In this document: one piece after another, positions 50,276 through 60,090 of the stretch
Layout of the letters: each line of letters opens with the position of its first letter
Numbering within the stretch: position 1 is the stretch's first letter
Assembly (NCBI GenBank): GCA_030068145.1
Contig: JAPJBO010000454.1
Coordinates: 1-64,000, forward strand
From: Diplonema papillatum
Taxonomy: Eukaryota; Euglenozoa; Diplonemea; Diplonemida; Diplonemidae
Length of the DNA stretch: 64,000 nucleotides
Direction: 5' to 3'
Program-made: the position numbers and the translations under genes
Notes under the pieces: generated by a model
The model's input: only the letters and a program-made list of their open reading frames with translations
Database searches by the model: none
What the model was told of the DNA's origin: nothing

Positions 50276-50599
50276 CCCGCACGCAAGAAAGAGGCATCGT
50301 TTCGCAACCCTGGCGCAGGAATTCAAAACTTCGGCTCTCACGATCGCTGCCGGGAACATCACGGCGCACAACGAGGCGGAGGAAGACGGCGGCATCGACA
50401 TCATCGCGCCTGCAGAAAACTTGCGGAAGCTGTTCATCGCCCCCTTTGAGGACAACCCGCAGAGTCTGTCGCTGACTGTGCACAAGCTAGGGCAGAGTCT
50501 GGTGATCGAAAGCCCGACTGAAGACGTTTCGGACCCCCGCCGCATGATGTCGAAGTTGCTCTACTACTCCATTCTCGCTGAGGACCAGCAGATCGCAAA
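50276..50599 (+). CDS. EDRF1: EDRF1-like protein, exon with IDxIAP motif
   Basis: The exon lies between ATGATTTAG (50275) and the donor GTATGT (50600). It reads ATLAQEFKTSALTIAAGN..., GGIDIIAPAENLRKLFIAPF and SLSLTVHKLGQSLVI..., then a segment DPRRMMSKLLYYSILAEDQQIA. In EDRF1 family proteins of animals and plants the N-terminal block carries the same I-D-x-I-A-P, L-[KR]-x-[IL]-F-x-x-P and [LV]-x-V-H-[KR]-[IVL]-G-x-[ST]-L words. This assignment rests on known family motifs. It ends in phase 2 (AA), and the exon at 62911 begins with G, completing Lys. EDRF1 proteins have a long C-terminal TPR-like region, not in this window. The function in protists is not established. Confidence 0.8.
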
Positions 50600-51240
50600 G
50601 TATGTCGCGTTGTTGCTAAAAAAAAAATAAATAAAACACACACGCCCTCACGGGTAGCAGTCGTCAACATTGAGTTCTTTTGAGTACATGAACCACATGG
50701 ATTAGGATGCACTCTGAGTTGTGAACGCAGAAATGGGGTGTCCGGGCCATTGTTGCACATGTTGGTACAAGCTTGGAGTCTGGCCACTACGTCTGTCACA
50801 CAAAAACCATAAAGCCCTTTCTTGCTCTAAGAGAACCCATTCATGAACGGTCACACGGAGACCCTAAAACCCCGGTATTTCAAGCGAACTTTAACTCTAA
50901 AAAGCACCGTCCGGTTGGGTTACTCTCGATGACCCGCAAACAAGACCAATGCGGCCTTCCTCCAACAATACTGACCCCGTTCTTGTTCTGTACACCCGTG
51001 GGGAAGACGATCCTGTGCCAGGGCTTACGCTCCGTTTTCGGTCTCAGAGAAAATACGTGTGGACCACGTATGGGCGCTTAAGGTTCGAGGGGAAAAAAAA
51101 CCTTTCCCCTCATGTGCGACGGCAAAAAAAAAAAAACAGTGTCGCTACTGACTTGGCGACACCTGGCTGTGCGGCCTTGACCGCTAGTGGGCCTACACTC
51201 CCCTGCATGTGGACCAATAAATCAAAATCCACATGTGGTA
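50600..51240 (+). other. Start of the 12.3-kb EDRF1 intron
   Basis: It contains an A-run (50620-50635), an inverted fragment of element M (50640-50705: GAGTTCTTTTGAGTACATGA, ACCACATGGAT) and a family P motif (50846-50902). Open frames at 50773-51081 and 50949-51356 run through these repeats and are judged non-coding. Confidence 0.6.
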
Positions 51241-51244
51241 CCTG

Positions 51245-51566
51245 TGGATCCACACGTGGGGGAACAACTTGTTTGTGCGCACTTCCTTCAAACCTGTTTT
51301 GTTCATCTAACGGGAGTGAGGATAGTACGCTGCCATCGATCTGTTTTTGTTCTTGACAAATTGCATTTGTTAGACACAAAGAATTAGCGTGCGGAAATCC
51401 ACACGTTCCACACGTGGGGGAACAACTTGTTTGTGCGCACTTCCTTCAAACCTGTTTTGTTCATCTAACGGGAGTGAGGATAGTACGCTGCCATCGATCT
51501 GTTTTTTGTTCTTGACAAATTGCATTTGTTAGACACAAAGAATTAGCGTGTGGAAATCCACACGTT
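51245..51566 (+). repeat. 152-bp tandem duplication carrying inverted family D
   Basis: ACACGTGGGGGAACAACTTG starts at about 51257 and 51411. Each unit contains family D in minus orientation and ends AATTAGCGTG(C/T)GGAAATCCACACG. CACGTGG/CCACACGT words frame the units. Confidence 0.85.
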
Positions 51567-51667
51567 CCACACGTGGGGCGTAAGCCCTGTCCTGTGCCCG
51601 AACAAGTAGACTTAGAGTCGTCCAGGGGCCCTGACTGAGCTGCGGAGGGTCCTGGGATCCCCGCCTC

Positions 51668-51843
51668 AGTTTTGCTCGGATCGACCAGGATAGGAACGAG
51701 TTGAGGAGGTGACCCGCGGCATCGTCAGCGAAGGGTAGGTGTCGGCGTCTTCGGACAACGTCCTTGCTCCCGCTGGGCCTGACGTGGTTAAACGCTCGCA
51801 GGCTCATGTCAGACACAGCGATCTTCTACTACCCGTCTTGCAA
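51668..51843 (+). repeat. Dispersed repeat family S, copy 3
   Basis: GATCGACCAGGATAGGAACG to TCTTCTACTACCCGTCTTGC. It is bracketed by an inverted CCAGGGGCCCTGA / TCAGGGCCCCTGG pair (about 51620 and 51865), which may define a larger element. Confidence 0.75.
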
Positions 51844-51889
51844 CACCGTCCGGGGCCCACCCTTCAGGGCCCCTGGACGACTCTAAGTT

Positions 51890-52075
51890 GCGAGTGGTCA
51901 ACGGGGTTAGGTTCAACCTGCCCCTCCGTAGCTCAGTCCCCGCGAGTGGTCAACGGGGTAGGTTCAACCTGCCCCTCCGTAGCTCAGTCTCCGCGAGTGG
52001 TCAACGGGGTAGGTTCAACCTGCCCCTCCGTAGCTCAGTCCCCGCGAGTGGTCAACGGGGTAGGTTCAACCTGCG
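51890..52075 (+). repeat. 51-bp tandem repeat, 3.5 copies
   Basis: GCGAGTGGTCAACGGGGTAG is at 51890 (one extra base), 51942, 51993 and 52044. Each unit holds CCGTAGCTCAGTCCCCG and GGTAGGTTCAACCTG. These words resemble the internal A and B boxes of tRNA promoters but are spaced too closely for a tRNA. Confidence 0.9.
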
Positions 52076-52545
52076 GGAGCCGAGGGGGGGGGGCGCCCTC
52101 CGGGGCATCTTTTGACCCACCGAACGTGGTGAAGTTCTGGGTGAAGCTAAGTTCTGCGCTCCGCCGCCCCTCTCGGGGCGGCCTTTCCCCGCCTCCCGGC
52201 CCCCTCCCGGGGCCGCCCACCCCCTCCCCCCAGGGGTACCTGTAATCCGGGGCCCGGGCCCTGGAAAATTATCCAGGGTTTTTGGCCCTGAACGATTACC
52301 AAAGGAAAAACTCTCTGGTACGAGATGCAATTCGGTTGCAATTCCATTCCAGGGCCCCAGACTGTCCTTGAGCTCAACGGATTCAAAAGCGTTCAAAAAC
52401 GTCCTCGGAATGTATTTTTCGACACAGCCACGAAACCTGAAGGAGGTTTTCAGGTTCTGGCAGGTCTAGCTGGCTGCCTAAAGGGTACCACGGCTCAGCC
52501 ACCCAAGGTCACAGGTGGCAAGGTGGGCGTTGAAAAATAACTATT
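52076..52545. other. GC-rich spacer, no gene recognised
   Basis: It includes CGGGGCCCGGGCCCTGG at 52238-52254. A similar CGGGGCCCGGGGCCGGGG...TACAGGTACC stretch occurs inverted at 55974-56017. Confidence 0.4.
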
Positions 52546-52547
52546 TT

Positions 52548-52733
52548 TTACCGGGAAACAAGAGTGCTTTTTTCCCCCGAGGGCTGTTTTCGCCCGAGGG
52601 CGTCAGCCCGAGGGCGAAAACAGCCCGAGGGGGAAAAGTTGGCCCGAAAAAAATGTTTTCCCCGAGGGCGAAGCCCGATGGGAAAACATTTTTTGAGGGC
52701 CAACACACTCTTTTTCCCGGTAAAACGTGATTT
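52548..52733. repeat. Foldback element with nested hairpin
   Basis: The outer arms are TTTACCGGGAAACAAGAGTG and CACACTCTTTTTCCCGGTAAA (word split). The inner arm CCGAGGGCTGTTTTCGCCCG is mirrored right away as CGGGCGAAAACAGCCCGAGG-type sequence around GTCAGC. Related CCGGGAAAAAAAGTAC arms occur at 53083-53100 and as a palindrome at 53279-53320. Confidence 0.8.
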
Positions 52734-52954
52734 TTCTTCCGGGTGTGTACGTTTTTTTTCCCGACCACAGCGCAAAGCAAGAAAGAAGAAACGTCACCAG
52801 ATCTAAGCATGTGTGCAGGCAAATAACGACTAATGTGGGGGATGTGAAAGTCTATGGGCACACATACACACGCCCACATACACGCACACACCATGGCTGC
52901 AAGTGCTGTGCGCTCGTCTCTGCTACTGCAGGGCGAGCGCGTTCCTTTTCACCA

Positions 52955-53330
52955 CGACTCATGCTTGATGACACAGAATTGGATGAGAAACTCTTGCTAT
53001 GGCGAACAGATTTTCGTGGGTGCTGTCACTTTTGGACATCTGATGCCTGCAGGTTGCCTTTAGGAAAGTCCGAAAAATGGCGCTTTGTTTCCGGGAAAAA
53101 AAGTACAACCCCTGCTGCAGGACAGGAGTATTTCACCAAAAATCATGCTTGATGACGCAGAGCAGGACCAGCAGCTCTTGGCATGGCGCTCTGTCGGCAG
53201 TTTTTCGTGGTTTCCATCGTTTTTGGACACCTATTGGCTGTAATTTGCCTTTAAGAATATCCGGGAAATCGTGCTTTTTTGCCGGGGAAAAAAGTACAAA
53301 AATGTACTTTTTTTCCCGGAAAGCATTTTT
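52955..53330 (+). repeat. Diverged two-copy repeat of about 190 bp
   Basis: ATGCTTGATGAC(A/G)CAGA, TTTTCGTGG and TTTTTGGACA-type words recur at 52967-53045 and 53144-53230. Each copy ends in TTTCCGGGAAAAAAAGTAC-like sequence. Confidence 0.6.
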
Positions 53331-53362
53331 TACCATCCCGCCACCTGATCCTGACCCAGGTT

Positions 53363-53450
53363 TCGGGGAGTTTCGGGGAGTTTCGGGGAGTTCGGGGGGT
53401 TCCGGGGAGTTTCGGGTAGTTTCGGGTAGTTTCGGGTAGTTTCGTGGAGT
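53363..53450 (+). repeat. GTTTCGGGGA 10-bp repeat
   Basis: About eight units (GTTTCGGGGA, GTTTCGGGTA). A second block is at 54677-54730. It is G-rich on one strand, but the unit is not a known telomere repeat. Confidence 0.85.
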
Positions 53451-53884
53451 TTCCCTGTTTGGGACTGGGGGTCCCCATGCGACTACCTCGCTGGCACTTG
53501 CGACCTGTGCTGCCGGTGCTTGCCTGGCACGTGCGCAAGTAATCTCCTGCACGCCTGGCCAAATGTGCTTGTCTTTGCCAGGGTGTGGCACGCTCACGAC
53601 AGACTGGTGCCGATACCCCGCGGGCTTCGTTACTTCACTACCCCCGGCTCTCCTCTGCCTTCTTCTTCTCCGTGGTTCGGAAGGTTCCGTGTTCATCCCC
53701 GCCCGCGCGTGGACGGTGGCGGTGGTTGACTTCGCTGCTGCTGCGGATGCGCCGCCGTCAACCACCCAATAGCTGGATTGGAACCGTGTTCGTCGCAGCC
53801 GTAGCATACAGACCCCACTGCCCCTGGTTACGTCGGGGCTCGTGCCCTCGGCCCGTTTCTTTGCGAATACGTCTCTTCCCTCAG

Positions 53885-54470
53885 CGGCATCTCACTTCCG
53901 CTGCACCTCCACGTCTAATCCCTTGTTCAAACATTTGTCATTGCCATCCAGTTTACGGTCCATTCTGCGGAGTCCGCATCGCCTCTTCAACGACCACTTT
54001 GACCTTCACGAACGGCATTTTCCTTTTTTGCCATGGTGGTTTGATTCGGGCGCTTACGGTGTGGATCTTGGGGTTTGTTGATTCGGGGGGTTGTGATGTG
54101 TTGTATTTGCGAAGTGTATCAGAGCACCGGACGGTGCAAAGTGGCGGCGCCTCGCTTCCCCGCCGCACCTCCAAGCCTAAATGTTTCTTCAACCATTCGT
54201 GCATCATCCAGTATACGGTACACTTTGCGGTGTCTGCATCACCTCGTCAACGACCACCTCGACCGCCACAAACGGCACTTTCTTTTTTTGCGATGGTGAT
54301 TTGGTTCGGCTCTTACAGTCTGGGTCTTGTGGATTTGTTGATGCGGGAGTTTTGTGGTACGTTGCGGGTTGGGTTTGTGGAGCGTAGCACAGCACCAGAC
54401 GGTGCGAAGTGGTGGTGCCTGCTTCTCCGCTGAACCTCCAAGTCTAAACCGTTCTTCAAACATTCGTCGT
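53885..54470 (+). repeat. Diverged tandem repeat, about 275-bp unit, 2.1 copies
   Basis: CGCTGCACCTCCA/CGCCGCACCTCCA, CATCCAGT(T/A)TACGGT, CAACGACCAC(T/C)T(T/C)GACC and ACGGCATTTTCCTTTTTTGC/ACGGCACTTTCTTTTTTTGC recur at matching offsets. The partial third copy starts at about 54425. The long frame across it (53585-54433) changes content between units and is judged non-coding. Confidence 0.75.
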
Positions 54471-54504
54471 CATGCGTCATGCCGGTAGTGCTGAGATGAA
54501 AACC

Positions 54505-54650
54505 TCCTTCTACTCACCACCCTCCCACCCACCCACACACACACCACCCACCTACCCACCCACCCACCACCCACCCACCCACCCACCCACCCACCCACCC
54601 CCACCCACCCACCCACCCCACCCACCCACCCACCCACCCACCCAAGCAAA
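54505..54650 (+). repeat. (CCCA)n simple repeat
   Basis: About 35 CCCA/CACC units with small interruptions. It is followed by the second GTTTCGGGGA block. Confidence 0.95.
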
Positions 54651-54807
54651 TCCACTTTTTCTCCCAAAAACGGGGTGAGTTTCGGGGAGTTTCGGGGAGT
54701 TTCGAGCAAGTTTCGGGGAGTTTCGGGGAACTGCCTCTGAGCCGGGATCAGGTGGTCCCGGGAACCATGGACCGTTACATGGGGAGGAGGGGAAAAAAGT
54801 ACACACC

Positions 54808-54925
54808 CGGCAGGGATTATCCTGTATGGTTAAAAAAAATTTTCACCAAAAAAAAAAAAAAATTCTGAAAACAGGCCGGTGAAAAAAGATTTTTTAACCA
54901 TGGGGATTTCTGGTGAAAACTTTTT
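54808..54925 (+). repeat. Family H, first block
   Basis: GGCAGGGATTATCCTGTATG to TTTCTGGTGAAAACTTTTT. The inverted words GGTTAAAAAAAATTTTCACC and GGTGAAAAAAGATTTTTTAACC suggest a foldback. Confidence 0.65.
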
Positions 54926-55020
54926 GGCAAGGGACCCAGGCTACAGGCTCAGATCCTGGAGTCGTAGTTGCTGTTTTGTGTGTACACAGCTTGCCAGCGA
55001 TGTGGTCCAGAAATATCTAT

Positions 55021-55224
55021 CATGCAGGGTCAAAACCTTGTGTCTTTTTAAAACGCTCCCGCGGGGCCGATGGAGCCCTAAAAATTTTTTTGGAAAAAAA
55101 AATTTTTGCTCAAAAATTACTGCAGAGTTTGTTCCAAACTTTTAAAATTCAAAAAACCCAATTTTTTTCCGGATTTTTTTTTTTTTGCCATTTTCAAAAA
55201 GACACAAGGTTTTGACCCTGCATG
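55021..55224. mobile_element. MITE family I, copy 4
   Basis: This is a 204-bp element with near-perfect inverted ends CATGCAGGGTCAAAACCTTG / AAGGTTTTGACCCTGCATG. It is flanked by CTAT on both sides (55017-55020 and 55225-55228). It is the cleanest copy in the window. Confidence 0.9.
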
Positions 55225-55555
55225 CTATGGGGCATGAGGGGCGTTGGGATTAGCGTGTTGGGGGGCGCCTGTCGTGAGCAGCTTCGCCCTGCCTCGATTC
55301 GTTGAAAGGCGTTGAGGCCATCATGCCGTAGTGCCCACTGGGACTGACAAGTGAAGACTACAACAAAGTGGAGAAGCAGCAGCCAGATTGAGTTTTCCAT
55401 CACACCCAGTAATCAGCCACCGGAGGATCGTTTGCTATCCTGAAGCTCACAGGCCTGAAAGGATTTTGAAACTAAAAGAGATGTCACTCACCGCATTTGG
55501 TTTTAGTGGTAGCACTGTGGTCGACACTGTGCAAATGTTATGACACTACTGTGTG

Positions 55556-55681
55556 GGACACTGCTTGCTTCAGCAATCCATGCTTTCCTACGCGCAGCGT
55601 GGGAAAAAAATTTTTTCTGGCCATATCAAAGATTTTTTAACCGCGGATTTTTCAGAATTTCGGGGATTAGAATAACCCCTG
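55556..55681 (+). repeat. Family H end block
   Basis: TGGGACACTGCTTGCTTCAG to TTCGGGGATTAGAATAACCC. The inverted copy is at 48106-48228, and the last part recurs at 6163-6200. Confidence 0.8.
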
Positions 55682-55689
55682 ACACCCGG

Positions 55690-57180
55690 AAATTTTTTTT
55701 TTTTTTTTTGGGCCGGAATCCTAAAACCCCGCATTTCGGAAAGTTTTTGCCACATTTTTCCCAGGGCATTTGACCATTTCACCTTAGAGCCTCCGCCCGC
55801 TCAGCCACTATGGTAAATGCACCGACTGTGAGCTTTTTTTATTCAAGTTTATTTCTTGATTTTCTCTCGTCTTGCTCTCCGCTTGCTTTGTGGAAGCTGC
55901 AATATGGAAGATTCCATCCTTGGATGGCGTGATTACCGTGGGCCTAGACCCTATCTGGACCCAGCGCTAACCCGGGGCCCGGGGCCGGGGCCCGGAGACC
56001 CTGGATTTACAGGTACCCTTGCCTTCCCCCCTCGTTCTCTCGTTGGTCAACTTACTTTATGACGTCGTCACCTGCCATTGCTCGTCGTCAAGATCGAGTG
56101 TGGTGTTGGCGGGGCTAGGTCTTCTTTGTGTTTTGATTGTCAGTCGTCCAGCATTGCAGAATGCTTGACGACAAGTGATTCGCGCCACTTCCCCGTGCGA
56201 GCGAGTCTCGGAACAGGACTCAAAACTGCGACCCAGGTAGTGACTGCCGACCATGACGGGTGCTTGCAACTGGAGTTTGGAACAGGTAGTCAGGCCAAGC
56301 TCATTGCTTGCTACATCCTCGGGTGAGATGTGCCGCCTGTGTAAAGACACTCAGCTGTTGCACGGGGCCGAAAACGGTACCACCAGTCACTGGATCAGGG
56401 ATTTTTTAAGTTGTCGGGGCTTCGAGTGGGCAACGTCTGAATCGAAGTGTAGCCCACTTGCCACTTTCACCAGTCGGCTTTGAGTTTCCGACACGCTGCT
56501 TTTGGGCCGGGGTTCTAACCGTTAGACGGATGAGTTCCTGGCTGGCCTGCGCCCTGTGATCATGAATTGGAGAGGCCTCCTTGCACGGGCCTGGTCAGTC
56601 AGCACACAGCGCCATGGTGGCAGACACAGTAGCTGTGCTTGTGGCTGCGGCATGCAGTGGCTGGCCGGGCGGTTGGCTGATTACCTACCCGTATTGCGGA
56701 TAGATGAATACCTGGGCAGCCGTTGTCACGCACGCACCAAATCCCAAGGACCAGCGTGACTGCCTACACACATACACGACTGGGCCCGCGTCCAGAAGCC
56801 GACTACTGCCGACTCCATGAACAGGAGCAGCGCTGAGAGAGTCAAAACGAAGGGCCGCGCAGCCCAGGCGTCACCCGGGCTCGCAGGAGACACCAGCAGC
56901 CGGGGGGGGGGGCATCGGCCGTAACCTGGAAACGAACCATACGTGGACACACTTTGGGAGCCACGTTAAAAAGAATCCGCAACACATACACGACTGGGGG
57001 TTTGATGCAAGTGGCATTCAGCGCAGTGCAGTTTTGCTGGACGCCAGGATGTGAAGGCAGCTGGCGTTGAGCTTGCCAATGGATCGAACGCGAACCTGAA
57101 CTTGAAAAATGCTGGGCAAAACAAAGAACGAAAATCCCCCCCCCCCTAGGGCTGTGATGGCAAGTACACGGTGGACCGGT
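55690..57180. other. Intronic region without recognised genes
   Basis: It contains a solo family K end (55769-55789), a GGGGCCCGGGGCCGGGGCCC stretch (55974-55993) and otherwise unique sequence. No exon fitting EDRF1 was recognised, which agrees with the phase match across the intron. Confidence 0.45.
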
Positions 57181-57181
57181 C

Positions 57182-57350
57182 AAGGGCTGGTGCGGTCAAT
57201 GACCGCACCACGCTGACCGCAATAATGTTGACCGGTACCTTGCGGTCATTGACCGGTAGGGTACTGGTCATTGACCGCACCCATGCGGTCATTGACCGCA
57301 CCCATGCGGTCATTGACCGCAACATTGCGGTCAATAACCGGTACTTATGA
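57182..57350. repeat. Palindromic 20-bp tandem repeat (GCGGTCATTGACCGC)
   Basis: GCGGTCAxTGACCGC is an inverted repeat. It occurs about five times, spaced by ACCCAT or AACAT, with GACCGGTA variants. Any two units can also pair with each other. Confidence 0.9.
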
Positions 57351-57354
57351 AAGT

Positions 57355-58755
57355 TTGCAAGGTAAAATAGGCAGCAAAGTGTACCCACGCAAGGCCTAAT
57401 TCTCGAAGTACGCACTTACAACTATACGTACCCCCCCCCGTGTAAGTGGCTCACCGTTTTTACCCCTGAAAGCGTCTCAAACCGACCTCGCAGAGGAGTG
57501 AGACACTTTCAGGGCAGCTGACAGTTTTTTGATTGGCAACGAGCCTGGTGGTGTAGCTCTCTCAAACGATGCGACGGTGAGCCCGTGCGAAGAAAGACAC
57601 GGGACGCCACGCACCTTTCCATCGTAACAGACGATGTAAAACCCAAGGTTGACTGTCGACCTTTGCAAACTCTTCGATGCAACGAGTGCCTCCAGTCTCG
57701 CAAACAGTTGTGTACCGGCGTACACAAAAAATTAGTGTGGCGTCCACTACTATGAGAACAGATGATTTCAACAGGAAGGCAGCCTTTGCAAATAGCACAA
57801 TATCTCTTCAACGAGAGAAAGTGCGAACAAAGGCTGCGAGCGCACAAACAAAGGCAAGTTGTCGACAAAGATTCTACTTGTCGACAGCGGAGTCGCAAAC
57901 TTTGCCGTCGTCAGCTCGGCAAAGAAGATGTGCTGCGGGACATCTCTACGGGGCCCACATCGCCATGGAGTTTCTTCTGCTCTTCGTATTGTCTGACGAG
58001 AACTGCCCAGAAGAAAGGGAAAAGTAAGAACACGTCTTTGTAACTGATATCACTAGCGCAAGGGAATGTTGAGTGACTGCCTTAACCCGGGAAACGAGCT
58101 TGGGCGAGGTCACCTTCCATCCACCACAACGCCAGTGAGAAAACTGCCTCACCGTAAGTACAATCGAATCGAGCTTCAGCACCAATCATGGTCAGCGGAT
58201 TGAGGGAACCGATTACTGACTCGGTTTCCACATGAGGGGAAAACGTTGCTCGCCACGTATCGTCAAAGCGACAAAGAGCACACCCGGAATGCTACCTGAA
58301 GCAGCAGAAGACAACCAACATCAGAGACTCGCAACATCAACATTAAAGCCAGCGGCGAGGGTCAAGAAGACGGCACTGACGCGAGCGAAGAAGCGGACGA
58401 ACTCTGCGTCGGAGCCGACAACAAAATGGCGTAGAAGAGCGCCCATCGAAGCGCGCCATCGCCCAAGGGGCGCTAAAGAGGCGAAAACATCACATCACGT
58501 GCGAACCGGCGATGCAGATTATCGCTACAGATTCTTGCATGCTATCCCAAATCTGCTTTTCGACTTTCGTGGTGCATCAACTCCCTGAGTGCAACTGTAG
58601 ATCCCACCAGTCCCTGCGTGCCGGCATCGGACCACGGCCTCCACGAGGGTGCCAGCTTCGAGTCGAAGCCGATACCCACCGGTTGTCCGATAGGACGCCG
58701 GGCCTCACCCCCGACAGGAACAAACGATATCGCGCTCACGCGGACTAGCGACTCG
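57355..58755. other. Intronic region without recognised genes
   Basis: GATGCAGATTATCGCTACAG at 58512 echoes 44993. Open frames are modest and show no motifs. The frame 58232-58588 is Lys/Arg/Thr-rich but unrecognised. Confidence 0.35.
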
Positions 58756-58758
58756 GCG

Positions 58759-59259
58759 TCACCATCCGCAAGCACTCGGGCTCACCTGCAGTGCCAGTTG
58801 ATGTGCCCCATACCATCCACGCTCAAGTTGCGGTCTCGACGACTTCCAGACGCCGCGCAGAGTCATTTGCGTCAAATCGACCGAGCAAAAGAGGAGGTGC
58901 GGCTTCTGCACCCACCCTTGCTTCAGCCGGTACCTCTTCGCTGCGAAGTCGAACTCGACTCCCAGGACAACCGGCGTCGAGCTGGGCTCAAGGACAGACT
59001 TCTCGTCCTTGCTCGAGGAAAGACCTACTCGTCCTTGAACATCATGCGCACCATACGGGCATGCTGCAGGACCGGTTGCGCACAGCGCGAAGCGCGCCCG
59101 GACAGGCAACGACGAGGGCCCAGTCGTCGTACAGACTATCCTGTCGTCCCCGCGCAAGGCAACTCCGTTCAACAAAATCAGAGTCTGCGCAATCATAGAA
59201 AACGACCTGCCAGGCAGACAACCACAATACAGACGAACGCCCCCGTCAGCTTGCGCCAC
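58759..59259 (-). pseudogene. Possible reverse-transcriptase-like fragment
   Basis: A 166-codon minus-strand frame includes TPVVLGVEFDFAAKRYRLKQ. A VLG-[VI]-x-[FI]-D segment followed by a basic stretch is typical of the region after the RT palm in several retroelement families. No catalytic box is seen and both strands are open, so confidence is low. Confidence 0.25.
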
Positions 59260-59890
59260 ATTCCGGATATCCGTAGAACACCGGTTCAGGCTTGGGCTCT
59301 GCCCTGTTCACTCGCCGTTACTAGGAGCATCGCTGTTGCTTTCTTTTCCTGCGCTGAGTGATATGCTTAAGTTTAGCGCGTAGATCTTCAACAGCTGAGG
59401 TCGGTGAGAGTTTCATTCGAACGACCTGTTTTTCCAAAAATCAATCCATGCCTTTGAAGTGTGAACCTCACGAGACTAGACGATTTTTGGAAATCGTCAG
59501 TCGCTCTCATTGAAGATCCATTGATCGAACACCATCCAATTTCATCAAACCTTGCGATTCAACTCCAGAAGATATGCGATGCTCGTTCTCGGACCCAGGA
59601 TTTCAAACAGAGCATCGATCGGGTTAAGTGATCTTTGCACCGCCACATTCTCATTCAAACCGATTCAACTCGATCAACAATAATCAGCAAGCCAATCACC
59701 ATCGAATCAAGAGTCGAACGCAGTCTGAGAGATTAGATTTTCAAGCGACACTCAACTGCTGATGGGCATGGGCGAACCCAGCCCGCTAATGCGTTCGACG
59801 ACCTGATGAGTCTCATGCTTCTAAATCCGAAAAAACGGATGGAAACGCGTTTACTTGCCAACATAGCCGGCCATGACCTATTTTGACAGC
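59260..59890. other. A/T-richer intron segment, nothing recognised
   Basis: A short inverted pair, ACGATTTTTGGAAATCGT, lies at about 59480-59497. Confidence 0.4.
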
Positions 59891-59896
59891 TTTTGA

Positions 59897-60090
59897 CCCC
59901 CCCCCCCCCCCCCCCCCCCCAAACACCCCCTAAACGCGTTAGGGGACTTCACAAGGTTTCACAACGGAACGACACATCACCCGAAACGAGCGGCACCCTC
60001 TCACTTTTCTCAACCCCCTCCGTACCCAAGCCTCTACGGTCAACCGGAGACTTTAAAATACCGACCTTTTAATTCACAAATAACGCTAGA
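59897..60090 (+). repeat. C homopolymer, solo arm of the long-TIR element, family P
   Basis: 24 C residues (59897-59920) abut the arm ACGCGTTAGGGGACTTCACA to CTCTCACTTTTCTCAAC (59930-60015). The family P motif follows (CTACGGTCAACCGGAGACTT), in the same order as at 22.4 kb. Confidence 0.8.

Noticed and set aside
50773..51356. Frames of 102-135 codons as EDRF1 exons
   Set aside because: They cross family P and family D repeats, lack matching splice phase, and EDRF1 continuity is already satisfied by 50599 to 62911.
53585..54433. 282-codon + frame
   Set aside because: It spans a diverged tandem repeat, and the two repeat units give different peptides. No domain is recognised.
53363..54730. 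Telomere-like repeats (GTTTCGGGGA, CCCA)
   Set aside because: The units are not known telomeric repeats and are short internal blocks between unique sequence.
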